Positions 54,340 to 63,625 of a DNA stretch of 64,000 nucleotides are shown here, in pieces. Each line of letters begins with the position of its first letter. Position 1 is the stretch's first letter. Made by a program: the position numbers and the translations under genes. The notes beneath the pieces are model-generated. The model had not been told where the DNA came from. It did no database searches and saw only the letters and a program-made list of their open reading frames with translations. The stretch comes from Semisulcospira habei. Taxonomy: Eukaryota > Mollusca > Gastropoda > Semisulcospiridae. Where the stretch lies: the NCBI GenBank assembly GCA_036245525.1, contig BTPG01000004.1:231341752-231405751 (forward strand), written 5' to 3'.

Positions 54340-54494
54340 TTCTTTTAGCCCCAAGGTCCCATTTCTCAAATTGTGGAGGTGCTGCCTAACGACTATGTAC
54401 CAGTTGTAGGAGCTGGATTGATCATGATAATTCAAGGGTAGTGCCAGATGAGCTTGGCGCCTTCTCCTGCTGCAGGGTCCCGAGGCTAAAAGGG
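54340..54494. mobile_element. M1 MITE, internally deleted
   Basis: Between TTAA 54336-54339 and 54495-54498. TCTTTTAGCCCCAAGG to CCCGAGGCTAAAAGGG. One palindrome arm is lost. Confidence 0.8.
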
Positions 54495-54551
54495 TTAAGT
54501 ATGGGGGGATTCCACTTGTAAGAATACTAAGCGAAAAGCCAGCCGAGTTAC

Positions 54552-54659
54552 TGATGTGATGCAGTGGAGGTGGGTTCCATGATGAGATTGCTATTGTCGT
54601 AGGTGGAGGCGTCTCCAATGGGGGTGATGTTCACAATCCCCTCCATGTTGTTGATGATG
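54552..54659 (-). CDS. KIF14: KIF14-like FHA central exon (inverted, probably damaged)
   Basis: Minus strand: a TGTCACCAG acceptor, then C-IINNMEGIVNITPIGDAS and TYDNSNLIMEPT. I-N--G-V-I-P-GDA-TY-NG--I-EPT is the FHA beta-sandwich. The expected PLHHGD ending appears only in a shifted frame (one extra T in ACCTCCACTGCATCAC), and the base after CATCAC reads ATCAGT where a GT donor is expected. A nearby GTAACT could serve as donor but in the wrong phase. The exon may therefore be non-functional or carry a sequence error. Confidence 0.7.
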
Positions 54660-54709
54660 CTGGTGACAGAAACAGGCAACAGGACATCAGGCATGTTTCT
54701 GTCAACTCA

Positions 54710-54905
54710 ACCCATTCAGTCCTAAATCTACATTTCCAAATTTTGGAGGTGTCGCCTAGTTACTATGTATTAGTCGCAGGAGATGGATCGACCATGATGA
54801 TTCAAGCATAGTGCCAGATTAGCCTGGCACCATCGAGCCCCAATCTAATGTGGCACTACCCTTCAGTTATCATGGTTACTGCTGCAAGACGTCGGATCTA
54901 AATGG
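54710..54905. mobile_element. M1 MITE, diverged
   Basis: CCCATTCAGTCCTAAATC to GGATCTAAATGGG with a partial palindrome. It lies in the intron adjoining the duplicated FHA exon. Its right tail is repeated with each exon copy. Confidence 0.65.
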
Positions 54906-54920
54906 GTCGGCAGAACTAAC

Positions 54921-55098
54921 CAATGGTTGTCGGCCCAGGGCGCCGCTGAGCTGAATGTCCTGGGTCTCTGCGGCCCGTTTGCGACGTCGTCTGGCCCCAT
55001 TTGATGACATACAGAAGCAGTTCAGATAGCTGAGGGTCTTTGTTCAGGTTCATCAGATTCGGCAGCTAGTTGTCGACTATCACAGCCATCCCGGATTT
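54921..55098 (-). pseudogene. FHA first exon, tandem copy 1 (frameshifted)
   Basis: Matches 55209-55393 but is about 7 bases shorter. After VIK it loses bases in the GQTRVG stretch and later in ALIA, so the frame shifts. It shares the in-frame TAG after VDN. It keeps the CTTATCAG acceptor and the GTTAGT donor. Confidence 0.8.
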
Positions 55099-55208
55099 CT
55101 GATAAGAAAAAAATATGGGGAAGAGTCGGACCAGAGCTGATTATTAACTCGCTGGAATTATGGTCACTACTGTAAGACATCAGATCTAAATGGGTTGGCA
55201 GAACTGAC

Positions 55209-55393
55209 CAATGGTTGTGAGCAATCAGGGCACTGCTGAGCTGAATGTCCTGGGTCGCTGCGGCCCGTTTGTGACCCACCCTCGTCTGGCCCGTTTTGAT
55301 GACATAAAGAAGCAGTTCGGATAGCTGAGGGTCTTCGTTCAGGTTCACCAGATTCGGCAGCTAGTTGTCGACTATCACAGCCATCCCGGATTT
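55209..55393 (-). CDS. KIF14: KIF14-like FHA first exon, tandem copy 2 (best copy, in-frame TAG)
   Basis: Minus strand: a TTTTTTTCTTATCAG acceptor, [10 protein letters not shown], then TAG, then [40 protein letters not shown] and ALIAHNHW at a GTCAGT donor. [22 protein letters not shown] is the start of the KIF14 FHA domain. It begins in phase 0, as required by the exon ending at 32992. The TAG stands where other KIF14 proteins have a His/Gln-type codon. An internal acceptor at that very TAG (AACTAG before CTGCCG) would skip the stop and keep frame. Confidence 0.82.
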
Positions 55394-55506
55394 CTGATAA
55401 GAAAAAAATATGGGGAAGAGTCGGACCAGAGCTGATTATTAACTCGCTGGAATTATCATGGTCACTGCTGTAAGACATCGGATCTAAATGGGTTGGCAGA
55501 ACTGAC

Positions 55507-55572
55507 CAATGGTTGTGAGCAATCCGGGCACTGCTGAGCTGAATGTCCTGGGTCGCTGCAGCCCGTTTGCGA
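55507..55572 (-). pseudogene. FHA first exon, tandem copy 3 (truncated)
   Basis: Only the 3' 66 bp are present ([20 protein letters not shown] to the donor). Homology stops at 55572, where repeat R1 copy B begins. Confidence 0.8.
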
Positions 55573-55574
55573 TT

Positions 55575-56095
55575 GTTATGGAGTGTGACTGTTTTCAACC
55601 AGTCATAGCTCGTCGTTTGCAGTCGGATTCAAACCAGATTCCGAGAACTTCCTGATAAGGAAATCTCCGTACTTTTCCGACGAAAAGTGGGTTGCAGAAA
55701 ATCCCGATCTCCAGCCAAATGGTTTTTAGGGGAACTAGTCTATTCATAGTGTAGCAAAAGGGAGAGAATGCTGAGCAAAACTGTATGCAACATGGTGGTC
55801 TTTGTGTGATCAAAATGGCTGTTACAAGAGGCCAAACATTGCCGATTTTTGCGATCATTTGCTAACTTGGTTTGAAAAAGGAATATGGTTGGTGTAAAAA
55901 ACAACTTTATAGAACATTAAAACATTTATTTCAGTAAAAACGTATCAAACCTGACTAAGAAGACCCTAAACTATTCAAATCTGCTGTTATCTAACTTTTG
56001 ACCATGCAACCCCACCAAAAAAAAATAAATTTGGGTTGCTCCATCTCCTGCTGTAGGTTGTGGGAGCTAAATAGGTTAACCAGGGCAACATAAAT
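55575..56095 (+). repeat. Dispersed repeat R1, copy B
   Basis: Same as 36714-37285, same orientation. It begins exactly where the third FHA exon copy is cut off. Confidence 0.8.
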
Positions 56096-56560
56096 TGCAC
56101 CAAGGTCACGGTATACATTTAAATTGGGAAGTTCAGGCAGTAAGAGGCCCCTTGTTTTTAAAAATAATTTTTGCCTTGTTTGAAAATTGGCAGTTGGGTT
56201 GAATGTTGGAATTTGCTGGAAATTTGTGGTTAGCTGAGAGGAGACATGTTTGGTGCTTTGATTCATACCATCCTGAGCTTATCCAGTGGACATTTGTGGG
56301 CCTATGTTGAGTTGCCTTTGACATAGTGATTTGAGGGGCACGCTGATTTCAGCTGTGCTTGGGTGTGGGGTTGGTAAGGAACCAGTTTCATAGCCAAGAA
56401 ATGAGACGGGTCATGTGCTGTTTTTTTGGGTATTTTGTGCATGGCAAATGTGCAGCTGGTGGGCGGTAGTGTTTTTTAGGGAATTGAAAAATTAGGGGAT
56501 GACTGGGACTGACTAAGGCTAAGAGACTGGACAGTACGGAAACAGCACTGTGGTCCGTGG
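56096..56560 (+). repeat. Direct repeat R2, copy 1
   Basis: About 460 bp nearly identical to 58187-58640 (GGTCACGGTATACATTTAAA to GCACTGTGGTCCGTGGC). It differs by a small deletion (GATGACTGGGACTG vs GACTGGGACTG) and a few substitutions. Confidence 0.9.
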
Positions 56561-58186
56561 CCTGTCAGGTGCACCACATGCCATATGTGACATAGACCGG
56601 AAACTGGTTTAATGTAACCAGATCATTGAGTTTGGATGTTTGCAGTTGGAAAAGTAAGAAAATCATAAAAAATTTGAAATTTTGCCCAAAAATCGCTGTG
56701 CATGCAGTTTTATAGGCGTTTTGGCATGTTTTGCGTGGCAAACCCCTGTTTACCTGCACTGTGAGCTAGGTTTAGTGTGTTTGCTCATTTATTTTTCGTC
56801 TTACAGGTAGTCATGAGTCTTTCCTTCCACCATGAGCTGTGACCTTTGACCTTGACCTTGAAAGGGGTGGGGTTTGGGGTGTTCAGTTTGATAAATGCGT
56901 TTAAAAAAAAAAATTCACTCTTTCAGTTATTGAAGTTGTGTGGGGTGGGTGTAGGGTGGGGTGGGTTTGGGTTGGAGGTGGGGGGGGGGGGAGGAAGGGG
57001 GGGGGGGTTGGGGGCTTAAGGTCAAAGGTTAAGATAAAAACTACAATGAAACGGTGTTAGCATGTGCATTTCATCAGACAACTGACCTCAGAGTGAAATA
57101 AGAGGCCAAAATAATGTGACCTGCAGAAGTGTTATTTTGCAAGGTACTGCTACACTGGTTGCATCTGAGGTGTCATTCTGCTGTAATTGTCATGAGGGAT
57201 GTCTCTGGTGTCTATTCTAAGCCAAACACAAGCACTTGTACACTGAGTAAAGCTCATTTGAGTGCATTGTTATGGGACCAGCAGTTGCAGGCACCAGTAC
57301 AGGGTTTTACAGGAGTGTTGACAAGTTTGGCACACACATGCCTACTACATCTGCAAGATGAGCTGAGGTGTTTTGAGACTGACAAGTGTGTTTTATATAA
57401 AAATGAACTGTACATAACCATTTTTCTATGCTACCTCCTAAATCAGCACTCCAGACACTTGTTAGCGTATGCGGCGTGTCCCGCGTAGCATAGTTTTGGT
57501 TGTTTTGTGTAGTCTTTTTCCTGTGGGATAGCTCAGTAGACTTAATGTTTAAATTGCAGAGCTGTTTCATGACCCCTTTTGCCTAGGGAAAGATTGCCAG
57601 CAGCATATAGGGCATGGCAGCTGGTTACAGGCCTCTTCCAGCTTGTCACCAGACAACAGGGTCAATGAGGATGCCTGGGTGTTGTCTTTTGGGCTGCCCT
57701 AAGATACACAATGAAATGGCCTTGGGTCTGAAAGCTCATTTTTCATCAGTGTCAGTGTCATGGTAACTTTTTAAAGTTGTCCAGCCCACCAGAAGTCAGT
57801 TTGACTGTATTGCATGCGTGTGTAAACTTGGAAAAACAGAAAAAGTAGGGGGGTAGGCAATGGAAAAATATGAAAAAAAAAAACACTTTCATGTGCCTGT
57901 GTCTCTAATGCAACATTTCTGAAGATCAGATATATTACTTGATGTACATGCCAATTTTGGAGGCATTCTGACCATATCTAGGCTGTTTTTCATGGCATCA
58001 GATATGCATGATCCAACACATCAGCAGCATTGTGAACGCCACATCAAGGCACTTCACATAATGGGCCATAACATAAAGATGCAGCAACTTTCAAGGGTGT
58101 CACTTTGGGTTTGACTTAGCTATTGTCTAAGGGTTGCACTGATGGCAGATTGAATGGTGTTCAGGTGGGACAAGTTTCTCTGACAG
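56561..58186. other. Unidentified sequence between R2 copies
   Basis: Contains G-rich runs at about 56960-57012. An open frame (57129-57488) has no recognisable motifs. Because it is bounded by R2 copies it may be the interior of an element whose ends are R2, or part of a tandem duplication. Confidence 0.4.
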
Positions 58187-58640
58187 GTCACGGTATACAT
58201 TTAAATTGGGAAGTTCAGGCAGTAAGAGGCCCCGTGTTTTTAAAAATAATTTTTGCCTTGTTTGAAAATTGGCAGTTGGGCTGAATGTTGGAATTTGCTG
58301 GAAATTTGTGGTTAGCTGAGAGGAGACATGTTTGGTGCTTTGATTCATACCATCCTGAGCTTATCCAGTGGACATTTGTGGGCCTATGTTGAGTTGCCTT
58401 TGACGTAGTGATTTGAGGGGCACGCTGATTTCAGCTGTGCTTGGGTGTGGGGTTGGTAAGGAACCAGTTTCATAGCCAAGAAATGAGACGGGTCATGTGC
58501 TGTTTTTTTGGGTATTTTGTGCATGGCAAATGTGCAGCTGGTGGGCGGTAGTGTTTTTTAGGGAATTGAAAAATTAGGGGACTGGGACTGACTAAGGCTA
58601 AGAGACTGGACAGTACGGAAACAGCACTGTGGTCCGTGGC
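58187..58640 (+). repeat. Direct repeat R2, copy 2
   Basis: Same sequence as R2 copy 1. It leads directly into R3 copy B (GTGGCAACACTGAAG). Confidence 0.9.
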
Positions 58641-58925
58641 AACACTGAAGAAATGGTCATCTTATGGGATTGGTGGGGACGTTGCTGATCTTGTGGAGTG
58701 GATGATTGATGTAGGCTGGAAATCCTTCAAAAACAGCCTCTTTGATCTTGTTCTTCAACGCGTCCAGGGGACCCTGCTGCCATCTTTCTATGACCTCGGC
58801 CAGACACTGAACGAATGGAGGCAACTCAAGGCATGCAGTGTCTGAGTTCACCGACTCCGAGTAGGAGCCGGTGGTGTGCGCATGCACCAGGACGATGGCA
58901 TGCACCGACGATCACACACAAGTCT
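58637..58925. repeat. Dispersed repeat R3, copy B
   Basis: Close copy of 37295-37580, followed by two 65 bp tandem units (58940-59055) as in copy A. Confidence 0.8.
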
Positions 58926-59059
58926 TTGAGTATAAAAAGATTATGCCCAATTACCTAAGTCTAACAATACTCTGCCGTGAGATGGCCATAGTTGCCTGCT
59001 GGGTGTTAAGCCCAATTACCTCACTCTGATAATACTCTGCCGTGAGATGGCCATAGTTG

Positions 59060-59760
59060 CTTGCTTCCCACTCGGCACCGGCCTCCACATGGCGTGCGTA
59101 GGTAGTCTCTTCAGTCACTGACTGAGTGGGCTAGCAGAGGGGTGCCATCATTGTCCTGGATAGGACTTGATGTCAACAGATATGTTGTTCAGTCTTTTTC
59201 ACTGGTCCGGTTTTTAAGGAGCTGTGCTAACACAGGTCTTACCATGTTGGATTGGTCCTTAAAAATACTCATTAGTTTCTGGTCCTTTGGATCCCTAGTG
59301 TTTGCCGTGCTTGGAGACCCGTGTCGGGGGAGAAGAGGATCCTGGTGGCTGAAACACTCCACTTTGGCCTTGACTTCTGCCTAAACGGGAGGCTAGTCGT
59401 ACCGGCCTTGTCAATCGGCTCTTGTCACGTTGAGTCCTATCCCATTGTTGACATGCAGGCTGATATACGGAGCACCATGCTATAGCCTCTGCTGCTGATT
59501 AGGTGCTCTACGCCAGTATTCCCCTGCATTCAACCGTGTGATAGAAGGCGGTGGCTCAGACGGTTCAATCGGGTTTAACTCCCTGAGTATATCTTTTGGG
59601 CAGTCTCCATTGTGCGTCGGCTGGAGACCCGCCGACAAATGCACTTTCCCTTGTTGGGCTCGGTGGCGGACGGGGACCCCCCGGGGGATAAATATCTATC
59701 GTACAAATATGGAAAATACAAAAAAAAAAAAAAATAACTGGCACCAAAGCGGGACATAGC
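59060..59760 (+). other. Presumed 5' region of the terminal LINE
   Basis: Precedes ORF1 and shows no recognised gene. A GC-rich CGGGGACCCCCCGGGG palindrome lies at about 59672, and an A run lies at about 59719-59733. Confidence 0.45.
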
Positions 59761-61070
59761 CGCTGACATTGACCTTGATAATGATAGCAACTCCAACTGT
59801 GAGGAAGCGATGCCTCGGCTGTTGGCCGTCTGGCCTCGCTTTCTCATTATCCACAGCAAAGTTAAAGAGAAGCATGTTTCCAAGCTGCACTCTTTCCTTG
59901 GGTCTGGTGACTTGCTGGTAGAGTGCCGTACCCGGGCACACTCCAATGGGCTCCTGAGGCTCTCCTCTATTGGAGACACTCCAGTGGAGGTCACACCCCA
60001 CAAAACGAATTCTTCTAGAGGAGTGATTAAAGATCAAGCATTTGGCGGAACTGTCTGACGATGAACTTGTACGGAACCTTCAGTCACAGGGGGTGACCTA
60101 TGTCAGGCGCTTCGTTTCCAAACAAGGTGGTAGGGAGATCCGTCTCCCTACCATCATCCTGACGTTTGGCACCCCCACCGCTCCTACTACCATCTGAGGA
60201 GATTACTACTCCCTAAAAGTTAAAAAGTACGTCCCTCTCCCCCTCCGGTGCTTTAAGTGCCAAAGTATGGCGATGGGCAGAAGACATGCCGCCCGGACAC
60301 TCTGCTGAGTCCTGCACAGCCATCCCCCTGTGTGTGAATTGCCAGGGGGCGCATATGGCTTCGGACAAGAAGTGCCCTCGTTGGATATCCGAGTGCAAGA
60401 TTCAGCAGGTGCGTGTGGAGGAGGGGCTGTCCATTACAGACGCCAAAAAAACTGGTTGACGGCCCTGGTGCAGCTGAGGCTGCGCCAAACTCAAGTAACA
60501 CCTCTGTGTATACATTCAGTGCTGCGGTGGTAGGCAAGCACCCCACCAAAGATTTCTGTTGTCAGACCCCAACTTCTTGGTTGGGGGCGGAGCCTCGGAT
60601 CCTCTTGCCCCCAGAGAGTAACCCTCCTCCGGTGGTGACGAGGAGCCAAGGAAAGCTGGAGGCGGACGATATGGTCCGGTGGCACTGCCTTCTGCTGCCC
60701 CTAAGCCTCAGCCCTCACCCAAACCAGGCACTCTTACTACAAAGGCTTCTGGCTCTGGTCAGCCTTCTAAGGCCGCTAACTCTGGCGGCAGGAACGCTGC
60801 CACGACCCAGAAGTCTAAGAAAGTTACTGGACCGCTGTGCGTACGGGCCCAGAAGGGGGACACTGATGTCCCCCTTCAAAATAATTATGCTGCATTGGAG
60901 GAGCAGATGAAGGGAGTGGAAGTTGTCGTAGCTGGTGCTGCGGTAGCTCCTCTCCCCTCATCTCCGAGGAACCAGAGGAGGCCCGGGAGTCGACCCCCCT
61001 CTGTTTCTTCGACTCCTTCCAAAGCAAAGGAAAAGGGGGGAAGAAACTCTTCTCTCCCACATAAAACCTA
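59761..61070 (+). pseudogene. LINE ORF1 (gag-like, zinc knuckles)
   Basis: In shifting frames: VSKLHSFLGSGDLLVECRTR, then SSRGVI-type text, LAELSDDELVRNLQSQGVTY, then LPTIILTFGTPTAPTTI. RCFKCQ with GDGQKTC and CVNCQGAHMASDKKCPRW are CCHC-type zinc knuckles (about 60250-60400). The order matches ORF1 of Jockey/CR1-group LINEs, which bind element RNA. There are frameshifts at about 60055 and 60270. It ends in a proline/serine-rich tail before ORF2. Confidence 0.75.
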
Positions 61071-61256
61071 ATCATGTACTCTCTGCTTCAGTGGAATTGT
61101 CGTGGTTTTCACACCAACTTCGAAGAATTACGCCTTCTAGTCAAGTCCTATAACCCCTCAGTAATATCTCTTCAGGAGACTTACCTGAAGACTTCTGACT
61201 CTGTCTCCTTTAATGTTTTTAATGCTATCCATAAGGGCTCTGATTCGGAGAGACGC

Positions 61257-61645
61257 CCCCCACCCTGGTCTGCCCTGGGGGAATTGGGTGGGGTTAACTA
61301 CTTTTTAGTTCCCAGGGTAACCCTGGTCAGCCCCACAGGGTGGGTTTTCCCCTTTATTCTGGGGCAAGTGTTTCTGTCTACCCTTGGTCCTTTCATGTGC
61401 ATTTTCCTTTTTTAAACCCTCCCTACTGTCTGCGCTGCCTGTAGCTCTTGATATTGGATGTGTGTTGTTAAATGGTCTTAGCTTTGATTAGGCCCCATGT
61501 TGTAGGTTTGTTTAACGTATTGGACCGGCTGGCGACATACATTCAATTCTCTGTTGTTTTTTTTCCACAAGCAGTGCAGGCACGTCCTGAGAAAGTCTTG
61601 TTGCTGTCGGGACGTTAAGCAATGTACAATCAATCAATCAATCAA
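61257..61645 (+). mobile_element. SINE family S, in LINE ORF2
   Basis: 389 bp, 12 bp duplication TCGGAGAGACGC (61245-61256 and 61646-61657). Removing it restores SERRLGG across the junction. Confidence 0.95.
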
Positions 61646-62593
61646 TCGGAGAGACGCTTGGGTGGAGTGGCTCTTCTCATTAGCAACCAGTTTTTATGTA
61701 GCCCAGTTAATGTTGACATCTGTCTTCAGGCTGTTGCAGCTCGGGTTACCTTAAACAAGACCATAACCATATGCAGTATTTACCTGCCATCATCCCTGCG
61801 AGTCTGTAGTAATGATATTTTTAACTTCGTAAATCAGCTGCCCCCTGCCTTTATTTTCATGGGAGATTTTAATGGTCACGCTCACCTGTGGGGTAGTGAC
61901 CGCTATGATGGCAGTGGTCAGATGTTAGAAGATGTTTTTTCTAAACTTAACCTATGTGTCTTTAATGATGGCTCACCATCATCTATCCCATGTTCAGGAT
62001 CTAGTTCTGTTCTAGACCTCACTGTGTGTGATCCTTCACTCATGCTGGACTTTGACTGGAAGGTTCACGATGACCTGTGTGGTAGGGACCACTTCCCAGT
62101 AGTCCTGTCATCGGTCAGGATCCACCGGTGGGGCGCTGGAATCTCAAGAAAGCTAGCTGGCCTCTGTTCGCCTACCTCTGTCAGTCTCATATACAGAGGA
62201 GGTGGTCATGTCAGCTGATGAACCTGTTTCTTGTTTTACTACTATTTTGTTGGATGTAGCAGGTGAAACCATCCCTAAAACTTCCGCATCAGTCCCTCGG
62301 TATCTGAGAGTACCGTGGTTCAATGAAGAGTGCCGCAAGGCCCAAAAAGCGCAAGTCTGCTCGGCGACGTGCTTACCCTAATCCGTCGCAAGTGAATATT
62401 TTAACCTTTAAAAGACAGAGGGCGAAAGCCCATCACATTTGTAAACGTGAACTCCGTGCTTCCTGGAAACACTTCATCTCATCTTTAACTTCTCGGACTC
62501 CGTCCCAGAAAGTCTGGAAGGCTGTTCGAAGAATTAGGGGCAGGGGTGGATCGGCTTCTGTCGGCCATCTTAGATGCCAGTCTGGTCACAGAT

Positions 62594-63172
62594 GACCCCA
62601 CCCAGGTCTGCCCTGGGGGACTTGGGTGGGGTTAACTACTTTTAGTTCACATGGTCTCAGAGAAAGAATTGGGTCGCAAACATTAAAGAATGGACCAAAC
62701 TCGAGATGCCAGACTTGCTGGCCACCGCCCAAAATAGAACTCAGTGGAGAGCACTGTCTGTTGCTGCTGCCTTTCAGTCCCCCCAACGCCCAGATCGGGC
62801 AAGCAAGGGACTGATGATGATGATGATGAGTTCCCATGGTCACCCTGGTCAGCCCTACAGGGTGGGTTTTCCCCTCTATTCTGGGGCATGTGTTTCTGTC
62901 TACCCTTGGTCCATTCACCTGTATTTTCCTTTTTTAAACTCTCCCTACTGTCTGCGCTGCCTGTAGCTCTTGATATTGGATGTGTGTTGCTAAATGGTGT
63001 TAGCTTTATTTAGGCCCCATTTCGTAGATTTATTTAACGTATTGGTCCGGCTGGCTGCATACGTTCAATATTCTGTTTAGTTTTAGTTTTTTTTCACAAG
63101 CAGTGCAGGCACGTCCTGAGAAAGTCTTGTTGCTGTCGGGACGTTAAGCAATGTACAATCAATCAATCAGTT
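62594..63172 (+). mobile_element. SINE family S, in LINE ORF2, itself interrupted
   Basis: 9 bp duplication GTCACAGAT (62585-62593 and 63173-63181). A LINE 3' fragment splits it at 62655-62829. Confidence 0.92.
62655..62829 (+). mobile_element. 5'-truncated LINE 3' end inside a SINE
   Basis: Codes for RKNWVANIKEWTKLEMPDLL and WRALSVAAAFQSPQRPDR, the C-terminus of another LINE RT, followed by a (GAT)n tail. Duplication GTTC(A/C)CATGG at 62645-62654 and 62830-62839. A 175 bp insertion of typical target-primed form. Confidence 0.88.
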
Positions 63173-63217
63173 GTCACAGATAAAAAAGCTGTGGCCAATT
63201 TGCTTGCCTCCACCATT

Positions 63218-63487
63218 TCCCCCACCGGGTCTGCCCTAGGGAACCTTGGTGGGGTTGCCTACTTTGTAGTTCCTAGGGTCACCTTGTCTAACCCCTGCAA
63301 GGTGGGTTCTACTCTTTTAGGGGTTTGTATTTCTGTCTTTCTGGTCCATTCATCTGTATTTTTCTTTTGAAATTCTCCCTCCTGTCTGCGCTTCTTGCAG
63401 TTCTTTTCTTCATTTAGCGCAGACACGTCCTGAGAAGGCCTTTGTCGCTTGCGGGACGTAAAGCAATCTATACTCACTCACTCACTA
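63218..63487 (+). mobile_element. SINE family S, short subfamily with (ACTC)n tail
   Basis: 270 bp. Starts CCCCCACCGGGTCTGCCCT and ends GCGGGACGTAAAGCAATC and (ACTC)n. It lacks about 120 bp of the middle present in long copies. Duplication TGCCTCCACCATT (63205-63217 and 63488-63500). Confidence 0.9.
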
Positions 63488-63625
63488 TGCCTCCACCATT
63501 GCCCATAATTCTTCAACAGAGCATTATTCACCCTTCTTCCAGAGAGAGAAGGAGAAGCGAGAGTCTCGTATTTGTGATTTTAAGTCTTATAACTCAGAAG
63601 ACTATAATGCCCCTTTTACATTATC

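Noticed and set aside
57129..57488. 119-codon ORF between R2 repeats
   Set aside because: No motif, ordinary composition and length expected by chance in this GC range.
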